Origin: Bacteroidales bacterium UBA755
GTDB taxonomy: Bacteria > Bacteroidota > Bacteroidia > Bacteroidales > UBA932
Length of the DNA stretch: 6,791 bases
Direction of reading: 5' to 3'
Assembly: GCA_002297815.1 (NCBI GenBank)
Contig: DBKH01000098.1
Span: 1 to 6,791 of the forward strand
Shown: positions 1 through 6,585 of the stretch, in pieces
How the letters are laid out: each line of letters opens with the position of its first letter
Position numbering within the stretch: position 1 is the stretch's first letter
The notes under the pieces: model-generated
Told to the model about the DNA's origin: nothing
The model's input: the letters and a program-made list of their open reading frames with translations, nothing else
The model's database searches: none
Made by a program: the position numbers and the translations under genes

Positions 1-230
1 CCTGGAACCTCGGCCTTGAATCCCGGAGCCACAGCCCCGCTGACCTGCCCGAAATCCTTGTCTTCGCCTTGGCGAGCTACACCCGTGCGGATCTTGTAGA
101 TTCTGTCAACATCCTGATAGGCATTGTCATACGACAGTTCAAAGCACACTTTCGCAATTAGGATGATGGCGATCGCCATTCCAACTCCCAAGGACAGAAC
201 CTTGATTATCAAATCACTTACTCTTCTCAT
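1..230 (-). CDS. FtsX/MacB-type ABC transporter permease, N-terminal part only (cut by window edge)
   Basis: The first 76 codons of a second permease; the rest lies beyond position 1. The visible protein starts MRRVSDLIIK, has one hydrophobic segment at about residues 8-28 (VLSLGVGMAIAIILIAKVCF), then SYDNAYQDVDRIYKIRTG. That last block matches the equivalent place in the complete upstream permease (STDSFQKNADRIYVIAQ), where a MacB-type periplasmic domain begins after the first membrane helix. The two are therefore paralogues, although this one lacks the usual cytosolic 'FLKRNK' lead-in. The start at 230 is chosen because GAGGAGG (244-238) lies 7 nt before it. An in-frame ATG at 236 is possible but sits too close to the GAGGAGG. 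It follows the complete permease by 275 nt in the same direction and probably shares its ATPase. Family assignment is fairly safe; full length and intactness cannot be judged. Confidence 0.85.
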   Translation of the reverse strand, partial: MRRVSDLIIKVLSLGVGMAIAIILIAKVCFELSYDNAYQDVDRIYKIRTGVARQGEDKDFGQVSGAVAPGFKAEVP

Positions 231-237
231 ATTCATT

Positions 238-252
238 CCTCCTCGTGGAGGC
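238..252 (-). promoter_or_regulatory. Strong Shine-Dalgarno enclosed in a small hairpin before the second permease
   Basis: On the minus strand GCCTCC-ACGA-GGAGG precedes the start codon at 230. GGAGG (242-238) is an unusually good ribosome binding site for this group, and CCTCC (251-247) just before it is its exact complement, so the site can fold on itself (5 bp stem, 4-nt loop). A 12-base stretch of this motif, GCCTCCACGAGG, recurs before the other permease at 2870-2859. Control of translation by this hairpin is inference. Confidence 0.5.
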
Positions 253-353
253 TAATTATTTATGGTTCAATATTTTGCTTATATTTACTCCCATCCTCCA
301 AGGGCTGGAGTATACCTTGATATATTACTCATAATCAATCGTTTAGGCTCCAC

Positions 354-494
354 GAAGCATTGCGCTTCAATCCGGAAGGTCGCCACAGCGAACCTTGGCC
401 ACCCGCGGCCATAAGCGGGAGGGGCCCAGCCGCAGGCTGGGAGGGATGGAGCGCGAAGCGCGGAGGGTTCGTCGTGGCAACCTTCCGGATTGGA
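354..494 (-). repeat. Large branched inverted-repeat element in the spacer between the two permeases
   Basis: The arms 368-394 and 466-492 are inverted copies of each other, matching at 24 of 27 positions with a perfect 13-bp outer block (CAATCCGGAAGGT). Between them lie three GC-rich hairpins: CCCGC/GCGGG (402-406 with 415-419), CCCAGCC/GGCTGGG (425-431 with 435-441, loop GCA) and GCGC/GCGC (451-454 with 458-461). A further small stem, GAAGC/GCTTC (354-358 with 364-368), adjoins the left arm. Read as operon mRNA, two of the three arm differences become G-U wobbles and only one is a mismatch; read from the other strand, two are mismatches. The element begins 12 nt after the stop codon of the complete permease and ends over 100 nt before the next start. 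It is markedly more GC-rich than the flanking spacer. It could be a dispersed genomic repeat (REP or MITE-like) or an mRNA structure affecting stability or read-through into the second permease. I do not recognise a named RNA family. Confidence 0.7.
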
Positions 495-505
495 AATGTA
501 ATACA

Positions 506-2845
506 TTATTCCTTTTTCAGTTCGAGAGCCGGGTTGGTGCGGGCGGTGCGGATAGCCTGCCAGAGGACGGCAAGGACAGCTATCAGGGCGGTGAACAGGC
601 CGGCAAGGGCGAAAATCCACCAGTGGAGACCGATGCGGTAGGAATAGCCGTTCAGCCAGGTGTGCATCAGGTACCAGGCCACAGGCACAGCGATGACGAA
701 CGCCACACCGATCATCTTCATGAACTCAGCCACCAAACCCCACAGAACAGAGTTGTAATCAGCGCCATAGACCTTTTTCAGCGAGACCGTCCTGCGCTCC
801 TGCTGCATGTAGTACGAACTCATCGCCACAAGGCCGAGAGCCGAAACCAGCAGAGAAAGGATTGTGAATATGACCATAATCTCCAGCACCCTTCTCTCGG
901 AAGCAAACACAGTCTTGATGTCATCCTCAACATAGGAAGCATCGAAAATCTTGTCAGGATACATCTCATCGATGACAGCCTTTACCCTTGCGAATGCCTC
1001 CTTGTGATCCGGTGTAGTCTTTATAAGGATCGTCCACGGCCACCTGTCGGCAGGATATTCATCATACTGATAGATCAACGCAGGATGCTGCTCCTCCAAC
1101 AACGGCTTGATCTTGAAATCGTAGTAGATTCCACCGATCTGCATCGTACTGTTGGATTTGGTAGTGAACTCAGTGGCGGTCTCGTCTATTCCGAGGACTC
1201 CGTAGGCATATTCATTGAGCCAATAGCAGTCCGGAGTGTGATTGTCCTGCTTCTTTCTGATGCCCAAAATGTTGAAGTACACACTGTCGCCCTGGACCAT
1301 CTGGAACGAGGCTTCCTTTCCGCTTTCTGTGGCCATTGTCCAGTTATTGGTGGTGAACATCGGGTAGCCGTTGCCAAGTCCGACAGCCTCGACGCAACTT
1401 TCAGCCTTAAGCTTGTTGATGAGCGGAGTCAAATCACCAGCGCGGCCATATTCATTGCTTATCGTGATCTGATCCTCGGTGTTGTAGCCCACGGGGGCGC
1501 TTATCATCGAGCGGATCTGGAGGAACATCGTGAACGCCGTCACAAGCATCACGACCGTGATGACATTCTGAATGACAATGATGACCTTGCTGTAAAGTGT
1601 CTTGGTCTTGAGCCTAAGCGTTCCTCGGACAATCTCAATCGGCTCGGCCTTCTGGATGATAAGCGCGGGAACTATGCCGGCGATGACCCCTACCAAAACC
1701 GTGAACAGGACGCAGACAAGCACGCTCACCGGAGAGATTGCCTTGAAGATAGAGATGTCATAGTTCAACACCTTCGAAGCCGCCGGGGAAATGGCCTCGC
1801 CAAGCAGAATGGCCATAACCATAGCGGCAGCGCAGATGATGGTGCTCTCGACAATCATTTTCAGGAATATGCCTCCTTTCGTGGCACCGATGAGCCTTCT
1901 GGTGGCCATCTCTTTGGCACGGAAGCCGGAGAGAGCCGTGGTCATGTTCACATAGTTAAGGATGGCGAACAGGAGCAGCAGGAAGCACATTCCGGCGAGC
2001 AGCATCACGGTCGTCTTGTTACCCAGAATCAGACCGTCATTATAGTCCTCATTGCCGTCCGAAAGGAAATAGACATCACGTAAAGGGATGATTCTCACGT
2101 CATTATCATCTCCGCCGTAGTCTGACATATATGTCCAGCAATGCTTCCGGCACCATTTAAGAATGTCATCGTGTCTGGCCGGAAGGTCCGCGTTAGGATA
2201 GGTCATCACAAAGCAGGTCGCCGCACCGGAGTTGGACATCCGCTCGTCGTTCGCCAGGTTGGTCTTGGTCATTATCTCACCGCGAAGGAATATGTCGCAC
2301 GGCTTGATGATGGAGTTCTCAATATCCTTGAACACACCTGAGACTGTCAAGTTGCTTACCGTCGAGTCAGCACCGTCAAACCGGATCTCACGTCCGACAG
2401 GATCCCTGTCTCCGAACTGAGCCTTGGCGAAAGACTCACTGATCAAGACACCGCTTATCGAAGCCTTCCACTCTCTATAGTCACCTTCCACAAGAGGGAA
2501 ACTGAACATATCGAAAAACGATGAGTCGGCATAGGAAGTCCTGGCATTCACGATGTTGCCGTCGATCTTGTACTCCTGCAATCCGTTGCTGGAATATGAA
2601 GCAGACCTCTCAATCTCCGGAAAATTAGCCTTCATGTGGCGTGACAGCCAGTAGCCGCTCGAAAGGGTCTCTTTCTGGGCGATCACGTAGATCCTGTCAG
2701 CGTTTTTTTGGAACGAGTCTGTGCTCAGCTGGCTGGTGACGTACACAGCCAGAAGCAGGACAAACGCCATCGAGAGGCTGAGTCCAAGAAGGTTGACAGC
2801 GCTGTAAAGTTTGTTGCGCTTCAAGAAGTTAATGAAACTGTTCAT
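506..2845 (-). CDS. FtsX/MacB-type ABC transporter permease, two-module form
   Basis: Inner-membrane permease of a MacB-like exporter, 779 residues. Judged by eye there are eight membrane helices, near residues 15-38, 278-303, 330-352, 372-398, 420-443, 653-677, 702-728 and 742-764. The layout is two repeated FtsX modules, each with a helix, a large periplasmic domain (about 40-275 and 445-650) and three helices. The cytosolic coupling motifs that touch the ATPase are visible in both halves: RAKEMATRRLIGAT (309-322) and QQERRTVSLKKVYGAD (681-696). Each half ends in the typical tail, AEPIEIVRG (400-408) and TNPALELK (770-777). This two-module size is usual for Bacteroidota members; E. coli MacB differs in having a fused ATPase and four helices. 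Here the ATPase is a separate gene 172 nt upstream. The periplasmic domains hold several cysteines, including the pair in WCRKHCW (231-237), which could form disulfides. It lies in an operon with fusion protein and channel genes. Substrate unknown; family assignment secure. Confidence 0.95.
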   Translation of the reverse strand: MNSFINFLKRNKLYSAVNLLGLSLSMAFVLLLAVYVTSQLSTDSFQKNADRIYVIAQKETLSSGYWLSRHMKANFPEIERSASYSSNGLQEYKIDGNIVNARTSYADSSFFDMFSFPLVEGDYREWKASISGVLISESFAKAQFGDRDPVGREIRFDGADSTVSNLTVSGVFKDIENSIIKPCDIFLRGEIMTKTNLANDERMSNSGAATCFVMTYPNADLPARHDDILKWCRKHCWTYMSDYGGDDNDVRIIPLRDVYFLSDGNEDYNDGLILGNKTTVMLLAGMCFLLLLFAILNYVNMTTALSGFRAKEMATRRLIGATKGGIFLKMIVESTIICAAAMVMAILLGEAISPAASKVLNYDISIFKAISPVSVLVCVLFTVLVGVIAGIVPALIIQKAEPIEIVRGTLRLKTKTLYSKVIIVIQNVITVVMLVTAFTMFLQIRSMISAPVGYNTEDQITISNEYGRAGDLTPLINKLKAESCVEAVGLGNGYPMFTTNNWTMATESGKEASFQMVQGDSVYFNILGIRKKQDNHTPDCYWLNEYAYGVLGIDETATEFTTKSNSTMQIGGIYYDFKIKPLLEEQHPALIYQYDEYPADRWPWTILIKTTPDHKEAFARVKAVIDEMYPDKIFDASYVEDDIKTVFASERRVLEIMVIFTILSLLVSALGLVAMSSYYMQQERRTVSLKKVYGADYNSVLWGLVAEFMKMIGVAFVIAVPVAWYLMHTWLNGYSYRIGLHWWIFALAGLFTALIAVLAVLWQAIRTARTNPALELKKE

Positions 2846-2856
2846 ATTTCGTTCAC

Positions 2857-2871
2857 GGCCTCGTGGAGGCC
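2857..2871 (-). promoter_or_regulatory. Perfect 6-bp hairpin 11 nt before the complete permease start
   Basis: On the minus strand GGCCTC-CAC-GAGGCC forms a perfect stem of six pairs with a three-base loop, ending 11 nt before the ATG at 2845. The GAGG in its 3' arm is the only Shine-Dalgarno-like sequence near this start (13 nt away, further than usual). The inner 12 bases, GCCTCCACGAGG, are identical to those before the second permease at 252-241. It has no U-tract, so it is not an obvious terminator. A role in translation or mRNA processing is inference. Confidence 0.5.
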
Positions 2872-3017
2872 AACAATTTGTTTTTTGATATATTCATAAA
2901 CCTTAAACGTGAGGACCAGCACTTATGGGTATAATACATTATCTAATGTCAAGTCCGTTGCAGCGAGTCATCAGTTCTCGCCAAATATTCACCGGTCCCC
3001 ACGAAAAAGATTTCTTG

Positions 3018-3698
3018 CTAGAGTTCGTTCTTCACGTCAGAGACGATCTGGCCGTCGAAGAGGTCGATTGTGCGCTGGGCGATGGCTGCGTCTCTCTGGG
3101 AGTGGGTCACCATTACGATTGTAGTACCCTCTTTGTTGAGCTCGGTCAGAAGATCCATAACCTCCTTACCGTTCTTGGAGTCCAGGTTACCTGTAGGCTC
3201 ATCAGCGAGGATCAGCTTCGGACCGGCGACCACGGCACGGGCAATGGCAACTCTCTGCTGCTGACCACCGGAAAGCTGCTGAGGGAAGTGCTGCGCCCTG
3301 TGGCTGATGGCCATTCTCTTCATGATCTCGGTGACTTTCTGCTTGCGCTCGGCCGCGGAGATGTTCAGGTAACGGAGCGGAAGCTCTATGTTCTCGTAGA
3401 CATTCAGTTCATCAATCAGGTTGAAGCTCTGGAACACGAAACCGATGTTGCCTTTACGGAACTTTGTGCGCTCCTTCTCTTTGAGTTTGCTGACCTCCGT
3501 GCCGAGAAGTTCATACGATCCGCTGGTCGGGTTGTCAAGAAGGCCGAGGATATTCAGTAGGGTTGACTTGCCGCAACCTGAAGGGCCCATGATGGCGACG
3601 AATTCACCATCTGCGATTTCAAATGAGACTCCATTGAGGGCTGTTGTCTCGATTTCTTCAGTTCTGAAGACCTTTGAGAGATTTGTAACTTTAATCAT
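3018..3698 (-). CDS. ABC transporter ATP-binding protein, MacB/LolD type
   Basis: The cytosolic ATPase that powers the neighbouring FtsX-type permease(s); 226 residues, the normal length for a stand-alone LolD/MacB-family ATPase. All motifs are intact: Walker A GPSGCGKST (38-46), Q-loop Gln90 in GFVFQSFNLI, signature LSGGQQQR (142-149), Walker B LILADEP with Asp166 and Glu167 (162-168), D-loop NLDS (171-174) and switch His199 (MVTHS). The segment LNILGLLDNPTSG (48-60) is characteristic of the MacB/LolD/FtsE group. The start at 3698 gives the standard MIKVTNLSKVF opening; the leader is A-rich with no clear Shine-Dalgarno. It follows the fusion-protein gene by 127 nt. LolCDE-like lipoprotein release is unlikely because the operon also encodes a periplasmic fusion protein and an outer-membrane channel, which point to export out of the cell. 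Confidence 0.97.
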   Translation of the reverse strand: MIKVTNLSKVFRTEEIETTALNGVSFEIADGEFVAIMGPSGCGKSTLLNILGLLDNPTSGSYELLGTEVSKLKEKERTKFRKGNIGFVFQSFNLIDELNVYENIELPLRYLNISAAERKQKVTEIMKRMAISHRAQHFPQQLSGGQQQRVAIARAVVAGPKLILADEPTGNLDSKNGKEVMDLLTELNKEGTTIVMVTHSQRDAAIAQRTIDLFDGQIVSDVKNEL

Positions 3699-3750
3699 GG
3701 CTTTAAGATTTTTTATTTGTTATTGTATATATTCTTGTTTTTTTCTTGTA

Positions 3751-3802
3751 TTGGCGGCCTTTCGGCCCTTCGACAAGCTCAGGGACCGAAGACTCAGCGA
3801 CC
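3751..3802. repeat. REP-like palindromic repeat, copy 1
   Basis: In the spacer between the fusion-protein and ATPase genes. The core (3766-3787) is CCCT-TCGACAAGCTC-AGGG followed by ACC. CCCT (3766-3769) pairs with AGGG (3781-3784), and inner GA pairs with TC around the loop. A weaker second unit follows, ACTCAGCGACC (3792-3802). Just before the core, GGCC-TTTC-GGCC (3756-3767) forms another perfect stem, which in the operon mRNA reads GGCC-GAAA-GGCC with a GNRA-type loop. Together with the start TTGGCGGC it shares its layout with copy 2 at 5130-5189. It lies within about 75 nt after the fusion-protein stop codon, so it would be transcribed in the operon mRNA. Confidence 0.85.
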
Positions 3803-3825
3803 GCGACATTATATTCATTATTCAC

Positions 3826-5082
3826 TTAGAAGACAAGCACATCGCTGTCACCGTAGTTGTCGTAGGAAGAGGTTATGACCTTCTCGCCCGGTTCCAGACC
3901 TTCGAGAACCTCGTAGAACTGAGGGTTCTGACGACCGATGCGGATCTCGCGCTTGACAGCCTTGCTGCCATCCTTGGTGAGGACATAGATCCACTTGCCA
4001 CCGGTCTTCTGGTAGAATGTTCCGCGAGGGATGAGGACAGCCTGCTCCGGCTGGCCAAGCTGAAGGTTCAGGTAATATGTCTGGCCGGTCCTGATGTTGT
4101 CAGGCTGCTGGCCCTCGAACTTAAAGTCCGCCTGGAACTTGCCGTCACGCACCTCTGGATAGACCTTACGCACCTGTGCGTCATATTTCTCGCTCTGACG
4201 CTCGAATGTGGCGTCAAGCCCAGGAACCACGCGGTCGATGTAGTGCTCATCTATCTTAGCCTCAATCTTGTAGCTGCCTTCGGAGTTGATCTGGCCGATC
4301 TTTGTGCCGGCCCCGATGTACTGACCAAGGTTGGCGTCCAGAAGTCCGAGGACTCCATCGATTGGAGCCTTGATCGTCAGGCTTTCCTTACGACGACGGA
4401 TCAGCTGCATGTTCATCTTCATGTTGTCCAGACTTTCGCGAAGACTCTGGAGCTGGGTAGAGCGGTAAAGGCTGTCCTGTTCCATGCTCTTGAGGGTAAG
4501 GTCAAGGTTCTGCTGCGAGAGCTCGTAGTCCTCCTGTGCCTTGAGGAAATCCTCCTTGGAGATGAGTTTCTCCTTGTAGAGCTGCTGGTTCTGCTCGAAG
4601 GTTCTCTTGTTGCGCTTGGCCTCGGAGGCGTAGCGGAGCCTGTTCTGCTCGTGGGAGAGTTTCTGTTGCTCCATGGAGATCATGGTGTTACGCAGGATGT
4701 TCTCCTTCTCGGCAAGCTCGGCCTCTGCGTTAAGTATCTGAAGATCAAGATTGTCGTTGGAGAGCACAAGGATCGGTTCACCGGCCTTCACGGTGGATCC
4801 TTCCTCCACGATGATCTTCTGAACGGTGCCTCCTTCAAGCGGGCTGATCTGGATTGTGACCATCGGTTGCACCTGACCGCTGACGCGGATGTAGTCGTTG
4901 AACTGTCCGTCAGCGACTTCGCTGACCGTGATCGTGTCCTTGTCGACCCTAAGGGTTTTGGAATTGTCTCTGAACACAAGGTAGAGCACGAACACTACCA
5001 CGATGGCTCCAAGCCAGTAAGGCATCGCCTTTTTTGTGAAGGCTGATCTCCAGCCTTTTTTCTTTTCGATTATCTTGTCCAT
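3826..5082 (-). CDS. Efflux periplasmic adaptor / membrane-fusion protein (HlyD/MacA-like)
   Basis: Adaptor linking the inner-membrane ABC transporter to the TolC-type channel; 418 residues, within the family's usual range. The N-terminus is a short basic cytosolic tail followed by one membrane anchor at about residues 22-37 (YWLGAIVVVFVLYLVF), with no lipobox, so it is inner-membrane anchored. The split lipoyl (biotinyl-like) domain is visible as 74-106 (VTIQISPLEGGTVQKI ... GSTVKAGEPILVL) and 236-266 (TIKAPIDGVLGLL ... GQYIGAGTKIGQI). Between them, about residues 112-235, is a long charged heptad-rich alpha-helical hairpin that would reach toward the channel. Beta-barrel and membrane-proximal domains follow (about 270-418; IPRGTFYQKTGGKWIYVL, GLEPGEKVITSS). 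It sits 119 nt after the channel gene and 127 nt before the ATPase gene. Substrate is not predictable. The neighbouring ATPase indicates an ABC rather than an RND pump. Confidence 0.96.
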   Translation of the reverse strand: MDKIIEKKKGWRSAFTKKAMPYWLGAIVVVFVLYLVFRDNSKTLRVDKDTITVSEVADGQFNDYIRVSGQVQPMVTIQISPLEGGTVQKIIVEEGSTVKAGEPILVLSNDNLDLQILNAEAELAEKENILRNTMISMEQQKLSHEQNRLRYASEAKRNKRTFEQNQQLYKEKLISKEDFLKAQEDYELSQQNLDLTLKSMEQDSLYRSTQLQSLRESLDNMKMNMQLIRRRKESLTIKAPIDGVLGLLDANLGQYIGAGTKIGQINSEGSYKIEAKIDEHYIDRVVPGLDATFERQSEKYDAQVRKVYPEVRDGKFQADFKFEGQQPDNIRTGQTYYLNLQLGQPEQAVLIPRGTFYQKTGGKWIYVLTKDGSKAVKREIRIGRQNPQFYEVLEGLEPGEKVITSSYDNYGDSDVLVF

Positions 5083-5129
5083 AATGTTTGTTGTTATCTT
5101 TTTGTTACTTGTTTATTATTTTCTATGCT

Positions 5130-5189
5130 TTGGCGGCACTTCGACCCTTCGACCCTTCGACAAGCTCAGGGACCGCAAGCTCCGTGACC
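5130..5189. repeat. REP-like palindromic repeat, copy 2, with internal tandem duplication
   Basis: In the spacer between the channel and fusion-protein genes. The core (5153-5174) is identical to copy 1 over 22 bases: CCCT (5153-5156) pairs with AGGG (5168-5171). The weaker second unit is AGCTCCGTGACC (5178-5189). The upstream edge TTGGCGGC matches copy 1, but the GGCC stem is replaced by tandem CCCTTCGA units (5145-5152 and 5153-5160, preceded by a partial ACTTCGA at 5138-5144), probably from slippage. It starts about 12 nt after the channel stop codon in the mRNA direction, a position comparable to copy 1. Confidence 0.85.
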
Positions 5190-5201
5190 ACGTTAAAATA
5201 T

Positions 5202-6557
5202 TCATTGATTGATGTAATCCACTCCGTTGTAGTAGTTGACCACGCTGCGCTTTATGAAGTAGGTCAGCAGCGAGTTGAGCCGTTGGGCGTTCGCCTCAAG
5301 GTAGTTGTTCGAGGCGGTCTGGAACTCGATCGGAGAGATGAGCCCCTGCTCCAATTTTTTCATATTCAATGAATATGCTTCCTCCTGCACATCGGATTTC
5401 CTTTGCGCCTGGATGTAGGCAGCGGAAGCTCCGTCACGGTCCTGAACGGCCCTGCGCACCTCGGCTGAGATCTCTCTCATCTTCTGGTCGTACTCGGCTG
5501 TGGCCTTGGCGACCGCGTTCTTCTTTCTGGCGATGTTGCTGTGGCGCTGGAGTCCGGAGAAGATAGGAATATTCAAGGACAGCTGGACATATTCACCACC
5601 GTTGTTCTTGAACTGGGTCTTGAACGGATCGGATGTCGAGCCGCTACCAGGATATGTGAAATAGGTAGTGGACCAGCCGGCGTAGGCGTTGAGCGAAGGA
5701 AGCAGCTGCCATCTGGCTGTGTTAAGTTCCCGCTTAGCGTTCAAGAGATTATACCTTGCTACGCGAGCAGCCGGATTATTGTTCTGCGCGAAATCCACCA
5801 TGTCTTCCATGGCCAGGGAATCTGTCAGCATACGCTCCGAGTCAAGTGTGGTCGGAAGGGTCGTGTCGATGACAAGTTCGCTTGGCTCCGACCAGAACAT
5901 CACGTCCTCAAGGGTGATCTTCGCATCGTTGAGTTTGTTGTTAGCCTCAACGAGTTGATACTGCTTGTCGGCAAGGTTGGAATCCATCTCGACCACATCA
6001 GCGTGGCCCTTCTGTCCAAGTTCCTCCTGGCGGCGGGCCTTAGCGAGGGATTCCTCCGCAACCTCAACCTGAGATTTGTAAATGTCTGCAAGTTGACTGT
6101 AGTAGAGCACATTGCAGTAGGCTTCCATAGTGGCGAGGCAGATGTCAGCCTCGATCTGATCCTCTTGGGAGTTACCGAGAGCGATGGAGGTCTTGGAGAT
6201 CTTCATGTTGTTCACGGCTTTGAATCCGTTGAAGAGGGCTATGCCCGCGCTGACTCCGTAACTGTTATGGAACGATGTCGTGGTGACGTAAGTGTTGGTC
6301 TTAGGGTCAACGGCACGTCCGAAGTTGTAGTAAGCGTAGCTGCTTCCGCTGATCTCAGGAGTGAAAGCATCGAAAATCGCGTCCCTTCTGGCGAGGCGGG
6401 CATCACCGTTGGATGCCTGCTGGATCCTGACCTTTGTGCTGTTGCTGATCGCATACTCCATGCAGTCCTTCAGCGTCATCGGATTCGGAAGCGACTCCTG
6501 CGCGAAAACCGGAGCCGTGGCCATCATCGCCAATGTTATGAATATTGTCTTTTTCAT
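5202..6557 (-). CDS. TolC-family outer-membrane efflux channel
   Basis: Outer-membrane channel of the exporter, 451 residues, normal for the family. The N-terminus is a signal peptide (MKKTIFITLAMMATAPVFA, likely cut near residue 19-20), followed by the family opening NPMTLKDCMEYAISNS (25-40). Two structural repeats are visible. Each has long amphipathic helices (about 40-60 and 115-215; 255-285 and 335-438) and a beta-strand segment (about 68-112, YYNFGRAVDP to GIALFNGF; about 287-335, LNAYAGWSTTYF to LSLNIPIFSGL). The 'LFNGF' and 'IFSGL' turns before the second helix of each repeat are typical of TolC/OMF proteins. No lipobox is seen, so it is probably not lipidated. It is the first gene of the operon and its ATG lies about 20 nt from the predicted sigma-54 start point. 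The leader AAAAGATAAAAAGAAC is A-rich with little Shine-Dalgarno character. Confidence 0.96.
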   Translation of the reverse strand: MKKTIFITLAMMATAPVFAQESLPNPMTLKDCMEYAISNSTKVRIQQASNGDARLARRDAIFDAFTPEISGSSYAYYNFGRAVDPKTNTYVTTTSFHNSYGVSAGIALFNGFKAVNNMKISKTSIALGNSQEDQIEADICLATMEAYCNVLYYSQLADIYKSQVEVAEESLAKARRQEELGQKGHADVVEMDSNLADKQYQLVEANNKLNDAKITLEDVMFWSEPSELVIDTTLPTTLDSERMLTDSLAMEDMVDFAQNNNPAARVARYNLLNAKRELNTARWQLLPSLNAYAGWSTTYFTYPGSGSTSDPFKTQFKNNGGEYVQLSLNIPIFSGLQRHSNIARKKNAVAKATAEYDQKMREISAEVRRAVQDRDGASAAYIQAQRKSDVQEEAYSLNMKKLEQGLISPIEFQTASNNYLEANAQRLNSLLTYFIKRSVVNYYNGVDYINQ

Positions 6558-6585
6558 GTTCTTTTTATCTTTTCGGTAAAAAGCA

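Noticed and set aside
496..508. Palindrome AATGTA-A-TACATT at the permease stop codon
   Set aside because: Short and AT-rich, overlapping a stop codon, with no second copy in the window; consistent with chance.
285..620. 111-codon minus-strand frame overlapping the permease 3' end and the inverted-repeat element
   Set aside because: Most of it is a translation of the GC-rich repeat element and an alternative frame of the permease. A 15-codon piece inside it (MSNISRYTPALGGWE) has no ribosome site or other support.
395..2083. 562-codon open frame on the plus strand opposite the complete permease
   Set aside because: It is antisense to a gene with clear FtsX motifs. Its translation is rich in His, Asp and Arg with no recognisable domain or membrane segment, as expected of a shadow frame.
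2857..2871. Intrinsic terminator between ATPase and permease
   Set aside because: The hairpin is perfect but short, and the sequence after it in the transcription direction is GTGAACGAAAT, without a U-tract.
2962..2989. TTGACA on the minus strand in the spacer before the complete permease, a possible housekeeping promoter
   Set aside because: No TATAAT-like box at 16-18 nt spacing follows, and Bacteroidota use a different promoter consensus (TTTG / TAnnTTTG), which I do not see there.
3421..5046. 541-codon open frame on the plus strand across the fusion-protein and ATPase genes
   Set aside because: It runs antisense through two genes with intact motifs and through a REP-like repeat. Its leucine/valine-rich translation mirrors the Gln/Lys/Glu-rich coiled coil on the real strand.
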